From Geotrypetes seraphini (Eukaryota > Chordata > Amphibia > Gymnophiona > Dermophiidae), in NCBI RefSeq assembly GCF_902459505.1, contig NC_047096.1:3906001-3970000 (forward strand): a stretch of DNA of 64,000 nucleotides. Reading direction: 5' to 3'. Below, piece by piece: positions 26,260-39,200 of this stretch. The position numbers and the translations under genes were made by a program. Each line of letters begins with the position of its first letter. Position 1 is the stretch's first letter. Below the pieces are notes generated by a model. It did not search any database, was not told where the DNA came from, and worked only from the letters and a program-made list of their open reading frames with translations.

Positions 26260-26975
26260 AATTTGTATGACACTGCACAATTTCACTCATACATATATAA
26301 TAAACAAAATATAGTGGAGGAGCCTAGAAATTTAAAGGCAGATACTGAGGATCAGTTTAAAGTTGAGGGTCACAACCAGACTACTGCTAAAAGAAGCCAA
26401 TTCTCCATTCTACTTGCTTTTCCTTGGCAAAGCCAGGTCCTCTGTGTTTTAGAAGCTGGTAAAACAGAGATTTTTTTATTTTTTTTTCAACTTTCAAATA
26501 TAAGCCAACTTTAGCAACTGTGGGGCCCTGTGTGGACAGTGTTTGCCCCCCTCCCACAAGCCCAAGATTTCAAATGAGATTTACAGTATTTAAACAAAAT
26601 TCATTAAGTACCAACTACTATTATAATCGTAACTATTTACAAGCTTGGGATGTCCTGGGCCAAAGAAGGCAATAAAATGTCACTATCCCTCTGAAAAACC
26701 TAAAACCTGCTTAAATGGCCCCTAATTAGCTGGGAAAGAAGCAGTTCCTGTCAGCTCGCGTTTTAAAGTATCCCATGAAGTTCTCTATGTGGACAGAGAA
26801 AGGCAGGAGTGACACTGTTGCAGACGAGCATAGCATGCTTTGAGATCTTTGGGGAGGAGGGTGGCTGGGTGACAGCATCCCCACAAGGTGTCTCCAGGGA
26901 TTCTGCAATAGGAGCCCCAGAGCTGCAACCCATTGTTTGCGGGCAAATGACACTCCACGACTAGTTGCATGAATT
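26260..26975. other. DYRK3 upstream region, nothing recognised
   Basis: AT-rich, then mixed sequence before the CpG-rich promoter. No gene or clear repeat. Confidence 0.3.
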
Positions 26976-26979
26976 AATG

Positions 26980-27256
26980 CGCGCGATTGCACTGGCGCCG
27001 GGATTCGATCCCCGGAGAGCGCGAGGACGGAAGAGAGGGCGGGGCGCTGACGTCATCGCCGCCTTCCGCCTCGGAGGCGACTTCGCGTGGGCGTGGCCTG
27101 GGCGACGTCAGGACGCCGGCGCGAGTCGCCTTCAGTGCTTAGCAACCGGAGCTGGACGACGGCGGGACTGACGGCACCGGGGGGTCCCGGGGGCAGCAGG
27201 AGGAAGCGCCCCCCCGCCCGGGACATGGCTGCAGGGCTCGGCTGCCCCCGACAGCC
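26980..27256 (+). promoter_or_regulatory. DYRK3: DYRK3 CpG-rich promoter and 5'UTR
   Basis: High CpG density with no TATA box. A GC box GGGCGGGGC (27037-27045) is followed by a perfect palindromic CRE TGACGTCA (27048-27055), a GGGCGTGG box (27089-27096) and a CRE half-site CGACGTCA (27103-27110). CREB/ATF and Sp/KLF input is expected from these sites. The transcription start is inferred near 27110-27160. Confidence 0.7.
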
Positions 27257-27260
27257 ATGA
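27225..27260 (+). CDS. DYRK3 uORF, 11 codons, stop overlaps the main ATG
   Basis: ATGGCTGCAGGG... encodes [11 protein letters not shown] and ends in TGA at 27258-27260, which overlaps the main start codon at 27257-27259 (ATGATG). The uATG has G at -3 and G at +4, a strong context. It is used only if transcription starts upstream of 27225, which is inferred. Such a layout makes DYRK3 translation dependent on leaky scanning or reinitiation. Confidence 0.5.
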   Translation: MAAGLGCPRQP

Positions 27261-27299
27261 TGTTATTGACCCGAAAACCGGACGGACCCATCGCGGCAG
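27257..27299 (+). CDS. DYRK3: DYRK3 exon 1 (coding part)
   Basis: [14 protein letters not shown] plus one base; donor GTAGGA. The start is chosen at the first of two adjacent ATGs (G at -3). The exon is supported by its DYRK2-like MLTRKP motif and by the phase match to exon 2. Confidence 0.82.
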
Positions 27300-30200
27300 G
27301 TAGGACCGACCGACCGCGCTGCCCCCCCCCCCTCCAGGGCAAGACTCGACCCCCCTCCCTCACCCCAGGCGACAACATCTACACACAGCATCCTCATCCC
27401 ACAACACCCTGCCCCCCATTTCCCAGGGCAAGATTCGACTCCCTCCCCCACCCCCAGGCAACAACAACAACCATACCCTGCCCCCCCCCCAAACCCCACT
27501 CAGTGATATCCAACCCCCATTCTCTCGCCCCACTCCCCAGGGCAAGATTCGATTCCCCCACCCACCCCCAGACAACAACCACAACCACACCCTGCCCCCC
27601 CCCAAACCTTCCAACCCCCATTGCAATATCCAACCCCCATTCTCTCGCCCCACTCCCCAGGGCAAGATTTGACTCCCTCCCCCACCCCCAGACAACCACA
27701 ACCAGACCCCCAAACCTCCTAACCCCCAATCAGTGATATCCAACTCCCATTCTCTCGCCCCACTCCCCAGGGCAAGATTCGATTCCCCCACCCCCAGACA
27801 ACAACCAGAACCACACCCTGCCCCCCCAAACCTTCCAACCCCGATTGCAATATCCAACCCCCATTCTCTCGCCCCACTCCCCAGGGCAAGATTTTACTCC
27901 CTCCTCCACCCCCAAAGCAACAACCACACTCTGCCCCCCCCAAACCTCCCAACCCCCATTGCAATATCCAACCCTCATTCTCTTGCCCCACTCCCCAGGG
28001 CAAGGTTCAACTCCCTTCCCCATCCCCAGGCAACAACAGCAAACACACCCTGCTCCCCCCAAAAAACCCTCCCAAAACCCACTCTGCAATATCCAACCCC
28101 CATTCTCTCACCCTCACTCCCCAGGACAAGATTTGACTTCCCCACCCCCAGGCAAAAACCACACCCTGCCCCTCCCCATACCTCCCAACCCCCATTGCAA
28201 TATCCAAACCCCATTCTCTCGCCCCACTCCCCAGGGCAAGATTCGACTCCCTCCTCCACCCCAAGGCAACAACAACAACCATACCCTGCCCCCCCCTCCA
28301 AACCTCCCAAACCCCACTCTGCAATATCCAACCCACATTCTCTCGACCCCACTCCCCAGGGCAAGATTCGACTCCCTCCTCCACTCCCAAGTAACAACCA
28401 CAACCATGCCCTGCCCCCCCAAACCTCCCAACCCCTACTCTGCAACATCCAACCCCTATTCTCTCGCTCCACTCCCCAGGGCAAGATTCGACTCCCTCCC
28501 CCCACCCCCAGGCAACAACAACCACCACACACAGCACCCTCATCCCACAACTCCACCCCAAGGACAAGATTCAACCTCCTCCCTTACCCCCGGGTAATAA
28601 CATCCTCCTCGGGACCCCAAGAAGCAATAACCCCTCCTCCTCCCCAACTCTTCACAACACTCACACTGCAGCCTTGGGCTCTCCAGATATAATGACTGTA
28701 TCTTTCAGTGTCAAAAGGGACGAATGCCAACCTCCTTTACCCCTTGAGCCCCATAGGGACAAATCCCAACTCACAAATTGCTCCTGTCCCAACAAGCCGC
28801 TAGACCACCAGGGAAACAGGATAGGCATGAAGACCTTCCTCTGGGTCTGAGAAAGGGAGTTGGTGGTGTCTGTTCTGAGAGTGAGGGGGATTGTTGGCCA
28901 TTCTTTTTTTTTTTTTTGGGGGGGGGGGAGAAAGTCTCCCAGTTTAGGGGTCACCAGTCTGTGAATATGCAAACACAGCAGCACAAATGGGAAATATTGG
29001 TTGCAATTGACGCAGCTGCAGATATGCGAATTCACGCATCACAAATGCGTGTATAACGAGAACAGATTGTGCCAACATCTTTTAACCCCCTGAGCCCCAC
29101 ATGGAGTGGAATAAACCCCACCTCCAATCCCCCCCCCTTATCCCTCAGTACTGTCGAGTCCCACAGGGGAGCGAGCACTCATCAAATCCCTTCCCTAAGC
29201 TACAGATAGAAACTGAACAGATCTCCAGTGAAGCTATGGCACAAAAGTTTCTCTGTATATGTGTGTAGGTGTGATTGTCCTTAGGAAAACACGGCTAAAG
29301 TCACTAGTAACACAAAATTGAGGTTTAAATAAATTCTGATTACAATTTATAATACTGTAATACAGTCCAAACCTATCGATTTATGTGAAAAAAAATAGAA
29401 GTTACAGAAGTTCAAACATGTGACTGCTTAAAATAATTTTTGAGAAACTGAAGGTTAAAAGTTCAGAATGGATCCATGACTTTGTCATGTTTTCTCAGAT
29501 GGTCCCAGATTATTACTGTATATGTATGTATGCTGTGGGGTTACTGGTTTCCTGTAGGGGCTCAGCCACCACAGCTTAGGCCTCTTGTAAATTGACATTC
29601 TTAGCATTTCTCTTGGGAACTTTTATTAAGAACATAAGAACATAAGAAGTTGCCTCCGCTGAGGCAGACCATAGGTCCATCCTGCCCAGCGGTCCGCTCC
29701 CGCGGCGGCCCATCAGGCCCATCGCCTGAGTAGTGGTCTATACCTATCTATACCCCCCAATCCCTTTTTCTTCTAGGAATCTATCCAAACTTTCTTTGAA
29801 ACCATTTAATGTTTTCTTGTCTACAACAGCCTCTGGAAGTACGTTCCATGTATCCACCACCCTCTGAGTGAAAAAGAACTTCCTAGCGTTTGTTCTAAAC
29901 CTGTCCCCTTTCAATTTCTCCGAGTGCCCCCTTGTACTTGTGGTGGTCCTTAATTTGAAAAATCTGTCCCTGTCTACTTTTTCTATGCCCTTCAGGATCT
30001 TGAAGGTTTCTATCATGTCTCCTCTAAGTCTCCGCTTTTCCAGTGAGAAAAGTCCCAACTGCTTCAACCTGTCGGTATATGGGAGATTTTCCATTCCCTT
30101 TATCAGTTTAGGGAAAGAAAACAAACAAGTCCATTAAAAAAAAAAGAACCAAATCTAAATGTCAACTCCTGTAAAAAGGAAGCTCTTTGATGTCACTTAG

Positions 30201-33200
30201 AATGCATTCAAACATTCCTATTGTTTAAGGGACACAGTAGGGCTGTAAACATCCACTAGAAACCCTCTGCTTGCTATATTGTAGTTATTCTTTTTACGAT
30301 CTCTCCAGTGATGTGTGATTAAAAGGAATCTATGATAAACAGTTTCTATATCCTGGATTACAACCCTATTACTTGGATTGAGAACTTTGACGGTTCTCTG
30401 GTTCCTGTTGTCTGTATACATTTTCTTTTCTTCATCGTGTAAAGTAATTACACGTTTGATATGCAAACTAGAGTTTGGGGCATTCAATTAGTTGATTTAT
30501 TGAGTTTTGAGCATCAAGGTAGTTGGTTTGTAAAAATTCATTTTTTTTTTCTTTTAAGGAAATTACAGGTACAGTAGTTCAGAAATATTTTGATATGTTA
30601 GTTTTTGCATTTGTGGTTCAATCACTTATTCTTTCCCAGATAGAATACTCTTAACAGTATATTGACCTACTGATCTTATTAAAATAAGGAGATCATTCCC
30701 CTGATAAAAGAAGGATGCCTTCCACTGAACAAATGATAGAATTGCTTCCATACAATATGGCCTGGTCTTCCTGCTAATAATGAAATCACTTCCATTAAAT
30801 AATATGGCACCTGGCCATATGGAATATTAAAAATCATAATACAAAGCTCAACATAAATCCTTGCATTTACTGGCAATCGATGTCATTTAATGAAATATGG
30901 TGTAATTCTATCATATTTAGAGATGGGAAAAATTACCCTCACCACTGTATTCTGCAAAGTTTGTAATCTTTTCAACAATTCTTTAGCGCATCTTAAATAA
31001 ACAATATTTTTAGAAAACCTTTAAAGACATTCTAGTTTAAACAATATTTATCTTGAAATTTATCATCTTGTATTGTTAATGTTCTATTTGACTTTTTGTC
31101 ATTGTGTTATGTTGAACTGGGTTTGTTCCCAGTAATAGGAATATATTGTTATCTGCCATGAACTCACTTGTAAGGGCTTTGGCGGGATATAAGTCAAAAT
31201 GTAATGTAATATACTGCTCATATTTATCCTCTGACTCAAACTGTAGCCAGAAGATGGTACAACATGTATCATAGAATAATAAACTTGCGAACTGAGCAAC
31301 TTCAGTATTAATGTTGTATCTGAAACTCATTTTCATCTTGTGGCTGGGACAAAGAGCCACATAGTAAAGTGTGCAAACCTGATTAGGAAGTGACTTGTTA
31401 AAAGGGAAGGCACACGGGGTTGTGGTTGTTCTACTGCTTTTGTTCTACTGACTAATGTTTGCACATATGTAATGTTTACAGTCCGATTTGGGGATGGCTT
31501 GTATGATTCTTACATGAGGATAGATGAGATTGGGTGCCAGGATGTCCGAAATGAAGAAAGAAGTTCTCCTCTGCCTTTGCTTGGGAAATGTGCAGTAAGT
31601 ACAGCGAGATTTTTACAATTTAATAATTTTAAAATATTTTTCTCACAGGACAGGAATGCAGTTTTGCAGTTCATGAATGCAGGACCCTAGGTTTTTGTAG
31701 CAACTTAGCTTGCTAACCACAAAGCTAATTGACTTAAGTGTATCTGTGCTGAAATCCATCCCCGAGCTCTGGTTTATTAAGCACCGTTGATTAAATGTTA
31801 GGTTTTTCTGAATACTTCTTGGGATTTTCCTTGTCTCATTTCTGTAGAATGTATAAACACGGATGCTATTTGTGCTAACTTTGGGTGTTGCTATTTAATT
31901 AATCAAAGCAGAAGTTTACTAAATATATAACATTACTCAGCATGTAATGATGACAGCACGTGTCTGTCTATCTTTTTTTAAGTGTTTTCCTGTTGTATCC
32001 ATCAGCACCAGAAATAAAGAACAAAATAACTTTTTTCTGTGAATTTCAAAGCTAAAGCCTGAGGTGCACAATGAAAGCTGCATTCTGGGAAACAAAATCA
32101 AACTTATAATAATGTTTTGCAAGCATCTTAGACTATCAGAACCATAAATTCTGCTGGTTTGACATTGACCCTGTGGGAGCTCAGATGCTTGTTTTCTGTT
32201 TCTGGCTGCTGTTGTCACTCTGTTGGATTTCAGGACATAATAAAGCGGTAGGACTGTTCTGCTGATTCACTTGCATGTCTGTACTCACCCCTTGCCAGGT
32301 TCACATTTTCCACTAGACAGAGCACTCCACCTCTAAGCTGGCAGTACTTTTTCCAAGTGCCATTCAGCTTGAGCAGCAGCCTCACCTCTTTGAGAGAGTG
32401 TGGCGCAGTGGTTAAAGCTACAGCCTCAGCACCCTGGGGTTGTGGGTTCAAATCCACGCTGCTCCTTGTGACCCTGGACAAGTCACTTAATCCCCCTATT
32501 GCCCCAGTTACATTAGATAGATTGTGAGCCCACAAGACATAAAGGGAAAAATGCTTTTGTACCTTAATAAATTCATGTAAACCTTTTTGAGCTTCCTTGG
32601 GAGAACGATATAGAAAATTGAATGAATAAATAAAGAAATTGAGCTGGGGTCATATGAATCGAATGTAGTGCAACGAAATGCTGCCAGCATCAATTAGCAG
32701 CTAATTAGCATATTAAGTTATGCACACAATTGATACTATTCCATAATTTCTGCACATTAAGTGCAAAATTGTGCGCACAAGATCCTAGAATTAGGGAGAA
32801 GAGGTCATACACCTTTTAAAAATGCAGACCAAACCAAAGTCTTGTGAATTTACTGCAAAAACATAGGGGAGTGATACATTGCAGAGGAAAGTAGTGCTTG
32901 GAAGGGGGGAATTATATCCGATAAGATGGTCAAACAGTTGAAAAAGTGACGGCACAAGCCAGAAAGATGCTTGGGTGAATAAAGGGAGGAGTGAGTGATA
33001 ATACAGTGCCCCTGTATAATCTGATGTACTGTATACAGTTCTGAAGACCTCGCATTCAAAAAGATAGAAACAGGATGGAATTAGTCCAGAGGGCAGCTGC
33101 TAAAATGGTTTTTCTAATCTAATCTAGTCTTCAATTTATATACTGGGTCATCTCCCAACAGAGCTCGATTCGGTTCACATGTAATTAAGACTAAGTACAG

Positions 33201-36200
33201 AAGAAAGAGGGGATAAAAGAAAAAAAGCTGGATTATCGTCAATTCTTTGATACTATAGTTAAGCCATTTAAATTTTGTGTAAACAGCAGAGTTTTCAGGG
33301 CTTTACAAAATTGTTGTAGCTAGCCTGGAAGTCCATTCCACATCTCTACCAGCTTGAAGGCAAAAGATAGACTAAGCTTTCCTATTGATTTAATACCGTT
33401 AAAAGCAGGATTTCTGAGGCATAGGAAGGGATTGTAGAACTCGGGAGTTAGTATGGATAAGCAGAATGCATAGGCCACCCGGGGGCTCATTTTCAAAAAA
33501 TGCAGACGTCCAAAACTGGTACTAAAACGTCCAAGAGCTGATTTTTGAAACTAAGTTTTTAAATGTCTTGCAGGGCATTCATTCTCCAAGACATCTAAAT
33601 GTTAAAAGGACGTGTAAGAAGCAATGTTTTGTAGGGATAATCAAACCTTTTTGAAGAAGTCCAGGGTGTCATTTGGAGTTAGACCTATTTTCAAAGCGTC
33701 TAAGTGCCCAAACTGATCAGATGACCACTGGAGGGATGAAAGCATTACCCTACCACACTCCCTCAGTGGTCACTCCCACCCCCCCAAAGATGTGAAAGAA
33801 AGAGTACATATTAGTCTGCATAACGGCTGCAGATATTATGGGACTTCCTAGTACAGCAGCAAGCAGGTGTCTGGAGTAGCCTGGTAGGTGGTGTAGTGAA
33901 TCATAGAGAGGGGGATCCCGGCCCATATCCCATGCTACCCACTACATTTATGGTGGAAAATGAGAGCCCACCAAAAACCACCCAAAAACTATTGTACTGC
34001 CAAATAGGTGACACCTACAGCCATAAGGGCTATTGGGGTGGTAGGTGGGTATAGTAGCTTTTGGGGAGCTCTGGAGGGCTCCCTATTCACCATAATGGGG
34101 GTTCTGGTGAAATATGTACCTGGCACCCTTTATATAAAGTTCACAACAGTGCTCCCTAAGGTGTCTCTCTGCCCTGTTGGTATGTCTGTGTGGCCGGTCC
34201 CTCCCACATCCTGTCCACATCCATTAAGAGGTTGGTCCCTCCTACATTCAAATGGGCTTGATTTGGACGTTTTGAACTTGACATTTTTGTATTTGAAACT
34301 AAAACTTTTAGATGTCCTAAGGGCCAAGATATCTAAATAGGTCATTAAAAAAACTGATGTCCAGTGGTTTTGAAAATGGATGACTTGTGGGAAACATCCA
34401 AAGTCGAACTTAGACGCGCTATTGAAAATGGTATCACTTACTATGTTTCAAGGAATTATTACAAATATAAGAAGCCTAGGGTACAGGAAACAGAAAAACA
34501 TATAACAATAGGGTTTTCTTTCTTGCTACTTATGGATTTGGTTTATAATGCAGAACAGTCCAGCCTGATATATGTGGTCTTCACTTTACTCTGAACCTTT
34601 CACACTAAAAGCGAACAGGAAGGAACTTTTTAGTACAGTTAGAACCTGTACCTATCACTTACAGCAATTACAAAACTCTCCCATATATTGAAAAGACAAG
34701 TCTGCCAAGATGGTCCAAGCTGTGATATTGTCACGTTTGGACTTACTTGAATGCTGTATATGTTAATCAAACCAAAAAGAGTTTGCACCAGCTCCAACTA
34801 ATTCAGAATGCTGCAGCATGACTGATAGATGACTCCAGGCAGTGTGACCACATCACATACTTGTAGCCAGTGTAGTTTCTGCAAGAAGCACCTTATAGGT
34901 CTAAATTTAAAACTCTTATTTTCAAGGTTCTCGGACAAAGTGGACCCTTCTAAGGTTCTCTCAAGCAACATCACTATCTGTCCTCTCATCAAAAGAAGTT
35001 GTTCAATGGGATGCCCACCAGCAAGCCTTCTCCGGTGTAACTCCCACACTCTGGAACTCACTCCCAGAGGAGTTATGCCAAACTCTAGACTATGGAAGCA
35101 GATGAGAGCCTGGCTCTTCTCCCAAGTCTTTAATACATGTGGTGACTGACTATCCACTTACTAGTTCTCATATCTTATCTTAGTTTGCCTTCAGTTTGTC
35201 CCGTCTGTATATCCCAGCTTCATTTGCCTACCTATTAAGGTGTTTCATTGTACTGAATGGAAGCGATAGCATCATAATTATTTGAGCGTTCTAATCTTTG
35301 CCTGCTAAGGTGTTTCATTTGTTTTGTGTTAGCATATTTATATTATATGAATGTTCATAGGAGGGGCCTTAGGTGCCTGGGCCAATCAGAGCCTTAGGCT
35401 CCTCCCCAGTGCATCCCAGGATGCACCAGTAAAGGGAAGGCCCACCATTTTGAAGAGGCGAGCCTGCCGGCTATAGGGGATAAGCATCCCTCCTGCTGGC
35501 CCTCGTCTTAAAGGTGCGGGGGGCTGTCAGAGGAGTGTAGCGGCAGGAGGGAGTGGGCATCCCTCCTGCCCTCCTTCAATTTAAAGATGGGCTGTTGGGG
35601 GGGGGGGTGGTATCAGGGGACACTGGTGGCAGAACAGAGGGCATCGAACAGCCCTGGGATCAGTGAGAAAGAGGGAGGGAGGACCTGGGGGGTCTTTTTT
35701 ATTTTCAAGGGGGGAGGGGGAGTTTGAACCGTCAATCCTTATTTTCCTGTCAGTGCCTGAGCCAATTAGTGACAGCTCAGACTCTGCTGTAAAAGTTTGC
35801 CCGCAAATGGAGTTCCGTGAGGTTATTGAATCGCCCGGCAATGATAGAGAATCGCCCAACATGCTAGTTTAAATATTAAAGAGCCCATTTTACTACCATT
35901 TTAATATTAATGCACCTCATTGTACTACATTTGCATGGCAGAGTTGGACTCTGTTAGGAAGCTTGGAAAAGACCACAGTGAGCCGTTCAGATAATCGGCT
36001 GGTAAAATAATGGCACGCTGAACTGTCTGGAACTGGTTTAGTTACCATCATTAAGGGCACGGTACGTTTTGAGAATCCGGCCCTGAGTCAGCATCGCACA
36101 GGCCCTTTTGTCTTCTTGTTTGTTCTTCTGGAAAGGGCTGGTGAGGCTTGTATTTAATTTACTCATCTCAAAGGCATAGACACAAATCATTTTCTTTGTT

Positions 36201-39200
36201 GGCTGTGGGTCCATACAGAGAGAAGAGAGAGAGCCTCGCTCACTGCAGGCTGCATACAATTCAAAAGGGAGTCAGGCCTCCTGCTGTGCAAATAGGTGAA
36301 GTTTGCTTCCTCTACTAACCTCTGTATTTCTGGAGCCGATTTCCCTTTCTTAAGACAAAGCTGGCTCGTGTCTCAGATTCCCAAAATGGGGAGCAGATGT
36401 ATCCTTGGGGAGGATGGATAGTTCAGTCTCTTTTCACAAGTGAAAGCAGCCATCTGTTCTTTCAAGCAGGCCCTGAGTAAGGCAGTTCAGAGTTGATGGA
36501 TGGATACTTACAGGATCTTTCCTATTAACGATGGAAGTAACTGTGGTAGCGTAGACGAGAGCTCAGTCTATATGGAAGATACTGGGGTAGTACTAGTTAG
36601 AGAGATAACACAATGCCTGGATTTTAGTCCAGAATGTAAAAAGATGTGGAGGAAGACATTCTGACACTTGTGTGTGCTATTGATGAAGGGTTGGGTGACT
36701 TAATTCAGGCAGCAGCAGAATGAAAGGTCAAAGAGAACTTCCTCATTCATTTGGGAAGCATTCTCTCTCTGGAAACTCTCTGACCTTCTCCCCCCACCCC
36801 CAACTTATGCAGTTTGTCTATTTTATTTAGATTGTAAGCTCTACTGAGCATCTATTGTACAGCGCTGCGTCTGTCTAGTAGCACTATACAAATTATTACT
36901 AGTATATAAGCAATACCTCTTTATTGAATCACCCAACGTACATAGTTCATTAAACATAGGAACATAGAGTGTGATGGCAGAAGAGGGCCGGCGGCCCAAC
37001 AAGTCTGCCCACTCAAGGCCCCTCCCTCCCTGGATTACCCATCTTTTATGCATAACCCTGTAGCACCCCCGCCTGTTTGTCCCATCGATTTTTGAAGTCA
37101 CCCGCTCGATGAAGAAGTACTTCCTGGTGTCACCATGAAATCTTCCCCCCTTAAGTTTTAGCGGATGCCCTATTGTTGCAGTGGGACCTTTATTTCCATT
37201 CGTTCAAGCAGATGGACACAGCAACTTCAGCCATCAGGTCAAAGCAAAAGGAATTTAGGACTATTCTAGATAGGAATGATACAAAATGCACAGTTGACTT
37301 ATTCAGTTGCTTTCGGGTTTTCCTTTCATACCCCCAAACCCTGACATGTCTCAACAAGGCAGGGATTTTCCCATTTCGAAGCAATCAAGTAAAAGAACAT
37401 CTTAAGTATTAGATTATGACACATCTTGGAACTATTTCCTGACAGTTTGTGGAACAGGAACTGCTACTTCCTGTCTGCACTTGTATACAGAATTAGAAAT
37501 CTGACTCTTGTGGCTTATGTTGGTTTGTGATCTTTCCCAGGATTGCTCTCTCGTTGCTTAGATGAATCCTTGGAAGGTCATAGCACTGTGTTAATTTGAA
37601 TGCTCTGAGGTGTGCATTGTTTCTGCCAGGTGACTAAAGCCCTTTGTATTTTCAATCTATACAGGTGAACAGCAGTAAATTGACCATGAAGGAGCAGCTG
37701 GTGGTGGTAAACCAGAGCCAAGTCAAACTGCAGCAGCTGTTTGAAGACTCTGGCAACAGGAGGACCAATCCTGGACTGCAGGGTTCAGAGAAATCATTCC
37801 CTCCCCTGACCAAAGACAAAAGCATGGACAACCTGAGCACAGCCAAATCCAGCGAGTGCTCCAATAGATCCACCAGGACGCTTCCGCTCACGTCAGAGCA
37901 GGCGCTCAAGCAATGCAAGCACCAGCTGAGCACCTTTGAATTGCAGGAAATCAATAGCTTTTCTGAAATCTACTTTGTGGGACCAAATGCAAAAAAGCGA
38001 CCAGGTGGTGTTGGTGGCCCCAGCAATGGTGGTTACGATGATGAGCAAGGGGGCTACATTCTTGTTCCCCATGACCACCTGGCCTACCGCTATGAGGTCA
38101 TCAAGGTAATTGGCAAAGGCAGTTTTGGCCAGGTCGCCAAGGTTTATGACCACAAGCTTCACCAGCACTGTGCCCTGAAGATGGTCCGCAACGAGAAGAG
38201 GTTCCATCGTCAGGCAGCGGAGGAGATTCGGATCCTGGAGCACCTGAAAAAACAGGACAAAACAGGAAGTATGAACATAATTCATATGGTGGAGAGCTTT
38301 ACCTTCCGCAGCCACATCTGCATGACCTTTGAACTGTTGAGTATGAACCTCTATGAGCTGATCAAGAAGAATAAATTCCAGGGGTTCAGCCTACAGCTGG
38401 TAAGAAAGTTTGCCCACTCTATCCTGCAATGCTTAGAGGGGCTCCACAAATGCAAAATAATACACTGTGACTTGAAGCCAGAAAACATCCTTCTGAAGCA
38501 GCAAGGTCGGAGTGGTATTAAGGTGATTGATTTTGGTTCCAGTTGTTTCGAACATCAAAGAGTCTACACTTACATTCAGTCCCGGTTTTACCGAGCACCA
38601 GAGGTCATTTTAGGGAGCCGGTATGGAATGCCCATAGACATGTGGAGTTTTGGCTGCATTCTGGGGGAACTGCTCACTGGCTATCCTCTCTTTCCTGGGG
38701 AGGATGAGGGAGATCAGCTGGCTTGCATGATGGAACTCCTTGGAATGCCACCTGTGAAACTTTTGGAGCAATCTAAACGAGCCAAGAATTTCATCAGTTC
38801 CAAAGGTTATCCTCGTTACTGCACAACTACTACGCTCCCAGATGGGACAGTGACTCTGACTGGAAGCAGATCCCGCAGGGGTAAAATGCGGGGGGCACCC
38901 GGAAGCAAAGACTGGGTAGCAGCCCTAAAAGGCTGCGATGATCCTTTGTTTATCGACTTTTTAAAGGAATGTCTTCACTGGGAGCCATCTGCTCGTATGA
39001 GCCCTAATCAAGCCCTAAGGCACCCTTGGATCTGTAAGCATTTGCCCAAACCCCCTAGTTTAGACAAGACCTTGGCAAAAAGAATTTCAAACTCTGGCTC
39101 CTTCACAGGAATAAGTTCTAAATTGCCTCCTGTTGTTGGCTTGGCTAGCAAACTGAGGGCCAACTTGATCAATGACTCAATCGGAAGCATACCCTTACGG

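Noticed and set aside
27733-28692. A 319-codon proline-rich open frame and several Gly-rich antisense frames over DYRK3 intron 1
   Set aside because: They run through a tandem minisatellite that lacks stops because of its composition; no conserved domain and no start context.
37644-37664. ATG at 37644 as an alternative start of DYRK3
   Set aside because: The seven extra codons lie in the acceptor tract of intron 2; exons 1 and 2 match DYRK N-termini and join in phase. A shorter isoform from an internal Met is possible but not shown.
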